From assembly GCA_030770545.1 (NCBI GenBank), contig CM061100.1, positions 7,075,501-7,139,500 on the forward strand: a DNA stretch of 64,000 bases, given 5' to 3'. The translations under genes were made by a program, and so were the position numbers. Shown here piece by piece: positions 61,879 through 64,000 of the stretch. Each line of letters begins with the position of its first letter. The first letter of the stretch is position 1. This DNA is from Macropodus opercularis. Lineage: Eukaryota; Chordata; Actinopteri; Anabantiformes; Osphronemidae. The notes beneath the pieces are model-generated. The model saw only the letters and a list, made by a program, of their open reading frames with translations, searched no databases and was not told the DNA's origin.

Positions 61879-63466
61879 TTAGGATTTGAAGACGTGCACG
61901 GCCCGCACGACATACTGCCTGCAGATGGGACACTCGCTCATCCTCTTTCCGCATTTGGTGCAGGTGACCATGTGGCCACATTCCAGCAGCACGCAGTCGA
62001 TGATGGCGTCCATGCAGATGCGACACAGGTTTTCATCAGCCACCAGCTGAGCTCTGACACCACCTGTGGGTGCAGATTCAAACAGAAGTATATTCCATTA
62101 ATGAGCAACATAAACGAAATGTGTCGAGTCTGGTGACGGGGCGGCGTGGCATGAATGGTAGATATTTCAGAAATTGTAATACATAAAACAAAAAATTATC
62201 TGGAGCTTTTGATATTAAGTACTGTCTGTGCTTTCAAGTCATTTTTAATTAATAAACTAACCACAAAAAAGCTGAATGGTCTCCCGTGACATAAATCAAT
62301 GTGAGCACTGGTTTATGGGAGTTAAATGTCTGACAGCTGACTGATCGGCTCACTGGCCTAAATCTGGCTCCTGCTGCTCACATCTTTAAAAGGCCAACAG
62401 AGCTGCAGCCTGTCTGCTGTCTCTACAAGTCTAATATGGGCCAATATGATCCTCCAGCTCTTTACGTCAACAAGAGAGCCTCTAAGGAAGCTTGATAATG
62501 TAATTACACCTGATGGAGACATGCCGCCACTCAAGCAATACGATGGCTCATCAAGAGATAAAAGCTCTTACAGAGTGCATTAATGACAGACTGTCCTTCT
62601 GGATCAAATGGGATCATGCTCACTGGAAGGGAAACATTAATGACACAATGTAGAGACATGGGAGATAACGACTCAAGTGACCGTAACGTGATGAAACACA
62701 GGGTGACATGAGAGATCACGTGGATGCGCCCATGCCTTCACATAAGCAGCATATATCATGAAGGAGATGTAAAGGGTGATATGAAGAAGCTTCTCATGAA
62801 AACCTCTTACCTCCAACTCCACTGTTGCAGAGAGGTGGAGGATATGCAACCACTTTGTAGGTAAAACGGGCAGTAACAAAGAAAACCTATTAGTTTGTGA
62901 ATCTAAATTGTTGAAAACAAACTAAATGATTAGGTTTTTATCTAACTGCATTAGTAAAAGCATTAATAAAATATGCTAATAAAATAACACTTACCTGCTG
63001 TTATACTGACATTCTCCACTAAAATAAAGAAGAGCAAATATTTAATTAGATACACAAACCAAATGTCACAAAATAAAACTTGGATAGATAAACAAAACAA
63101 CTTCAAATCCCAAATACTTACTGGATTTCCTGTTCTGCTCGTTTTCTCTGTAGAGACGATGCACTCGCTCCAAGAGCTCCCATTTCTCGCAGCAGCCAGA
63201 GTAATTGACAAAGTTCCTGGCAAGGATCTCTTTCAGCTGGCGGACAGAGAGGTTTTCTATCGCCTCTTCATTGTCCAGATCAGACAGCGAGGCCCTGATC
63301 CTCCTCTGCGTCGCCGGACTGACCTGTAATCCGCGGGCGAAACACAACGGTGGTCACCAATCTGTCCCTCCCTCCCGCTTTCGTTCCATTAAAAGCGTCA
63401 TACCTCGATGGTGTTCTCGGCAGGCTCCAGGTTCAAGAGAGACGCTGTCGGAGTATCCTCGTGCTC
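61879..63466 (-). CDS. rnf34: E3 ubiquitin-protein ligase RNF34 (3' part; 5' exons beyond window)
   Basis: RING E3 ligase of the CARP family (caspase/p53-pathway regulators). Exons in transcript order within the window: 63466-63404, 63323-63122, 63018-62995, 62852-62811, 62063-61879 (TAA). Visible regions are an acidic linker, a SAP-like helical segment (NLSVRQLKEILARNFVNYSG...WELLERVHRLY), two small in-frame exons of 24 and 42 bases, and a C-terminal C3HC4 RING (CRICMDAIIDCVLLECGHMVTC...CPICRQY) ending VRAVHVFKS, which is the RNF34 ending. The N-terminal FYVE-like zinc finger lies upstream, past 64000. RFFL is the close paralogue; the ASLSDL stretch, the C terminus and linkage to kdm2b favour rnf34. 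Confidence 0.93.
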
Positions 63467-64000
63467 CTGTGTGAAATCAAGCAGCGCGTACTGTATATTA
63501 ACTGCATGATAATCAAATCCTAGACAATGAGCATACGCGCGTCAAAGTCAAATAACGTGACCTTGAATTTCACAGTTCATATAGGAAACATAATTGCAAA
63601 TTTGATGCAGCTGAACTGAGAACTAAATATGTTTCTCTCATTAACAAGATTCACTGTTGAGGAAAAAAAAAGCTCATTACAGTACATCCTGGTTTCCATC
63701 CGTCCTTTTAATAATCTGTTCATTGACTTTACTCAAACACCCTCACAAGGCGAACCGTGTCCGATTCCGGTTTCTAATGTCCTACTGCTCCATATGACTC
63801 TCAGTGTCACCACAGAACCCAACTTCACAGCCAGGATAGTGCTTTGAATTCTCTTGGCGATATCTCATAAAGGCATGGAGACGTTGACTCGGCTGCTTTT
63901 AGCTCCGCGGTTAATTATTCTCTCTGAAGGTGGAGGTCAGGAATAAACTGAGCTACTGAACGGTTCAGGCGCTGTGTGAGTTCAAAGCTCAGTAAAATAT
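63467..64000 (-). other. rnf34: rnf34 intron (to window edge)
   Basis: No further rnf34 exon with a matching phase was found in the last 530 bases. Open frames here look random. Confidence 0.5.

Noticed and set aside
62811..62821. 11-base micro-exon in rnf34 (acceptor AACAG)
   Set aside because: It breaks the frame to the RING exon; the 42-base exon using the acceptor at 62852/62853 keeps phase.
1..64000. tRNA, rRNA, CRISPR, phage or bacterial operon features
   Set aside because: None seen. Gene structure is wholly vertebrate, and short AT or CA runs are microsatellites, not CRISPR arrays.

Overview
The window is vertebrate nuclear DNA, almost certainly from a teleost fish. The genes have many short exons, conserved GT-AG splice sites, compact introns (mostly 80 bp to 3 kb), AT-rich intergenic DNA, simple repeats and a fish-type Tc1/mariner remnant. 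There are no bacterial operons. I rebuilt nine protein-coding genes exon by exon. In each one the splice phases close without a stop, so exon edges should be right to within a base or two unless flagged.

Layout, left to right: dgcr2 (+, 1-5078, first exon cut by the window edge); a GPI-anchored carbonic anhydrase of the CA15/CA4 type (+, 7885-9896); setd1b, an H3K4 methyltransferase (-, 24331-13678); rhof, a Rho GTPase (+, 30597-32773); tmem120b (-, 39548-35048); morn3 (+, 40330-41463); orai1, the CRAC channel pore (-, 43066-42288); kdm2b, an H3K36 demethylase and CpG-island-binding F-box protein (+, 43848-58245); and rnf34, a RING E3 ligase (-, 63466-61879, 5' part beyond the window).

The order setd1b-rhof-tmem120b-morn3-orai1-kdm2b-rnf34 is that of human 12q24.31. 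dgcr2 and the CA15-like gene correspond to a second mammalian block (22q11; mouse Dgcr2/Car15). Strands alternate from setd1b onward, so neighbours either share promoter regions (tmem120b/morn3, orai1/kdm2b) or have 3' ends that meet (rhof/tmem120b, morn3/orai1, kdm2b/rnf34). Setd1b (CpG-promoter H3K4me3 writer) and Kdm2b (CpG-island reader linked to Polycomb PRC1.1) act on the same class of chromatin, but they are neighbours by old synteny rather than as an operon.

I found no unknown gene system. The observations most worth checking are: (1) an AT-AC, U12-type intron in the N-SET region of setd1b; (2) a tandem array of six 14-residue repeats in Kdm2b that multiplies a psi-K-x-E (SUMO-consensus) site; (3) an internal kdm2b promoter/first exon for a form lacking JmjC; (4) upstream ATGs overlapping the setd1b and orai1 starts; (5) two in-frame mini-exons before the rnf34 RING; and (6) 3' ends placed back to back.
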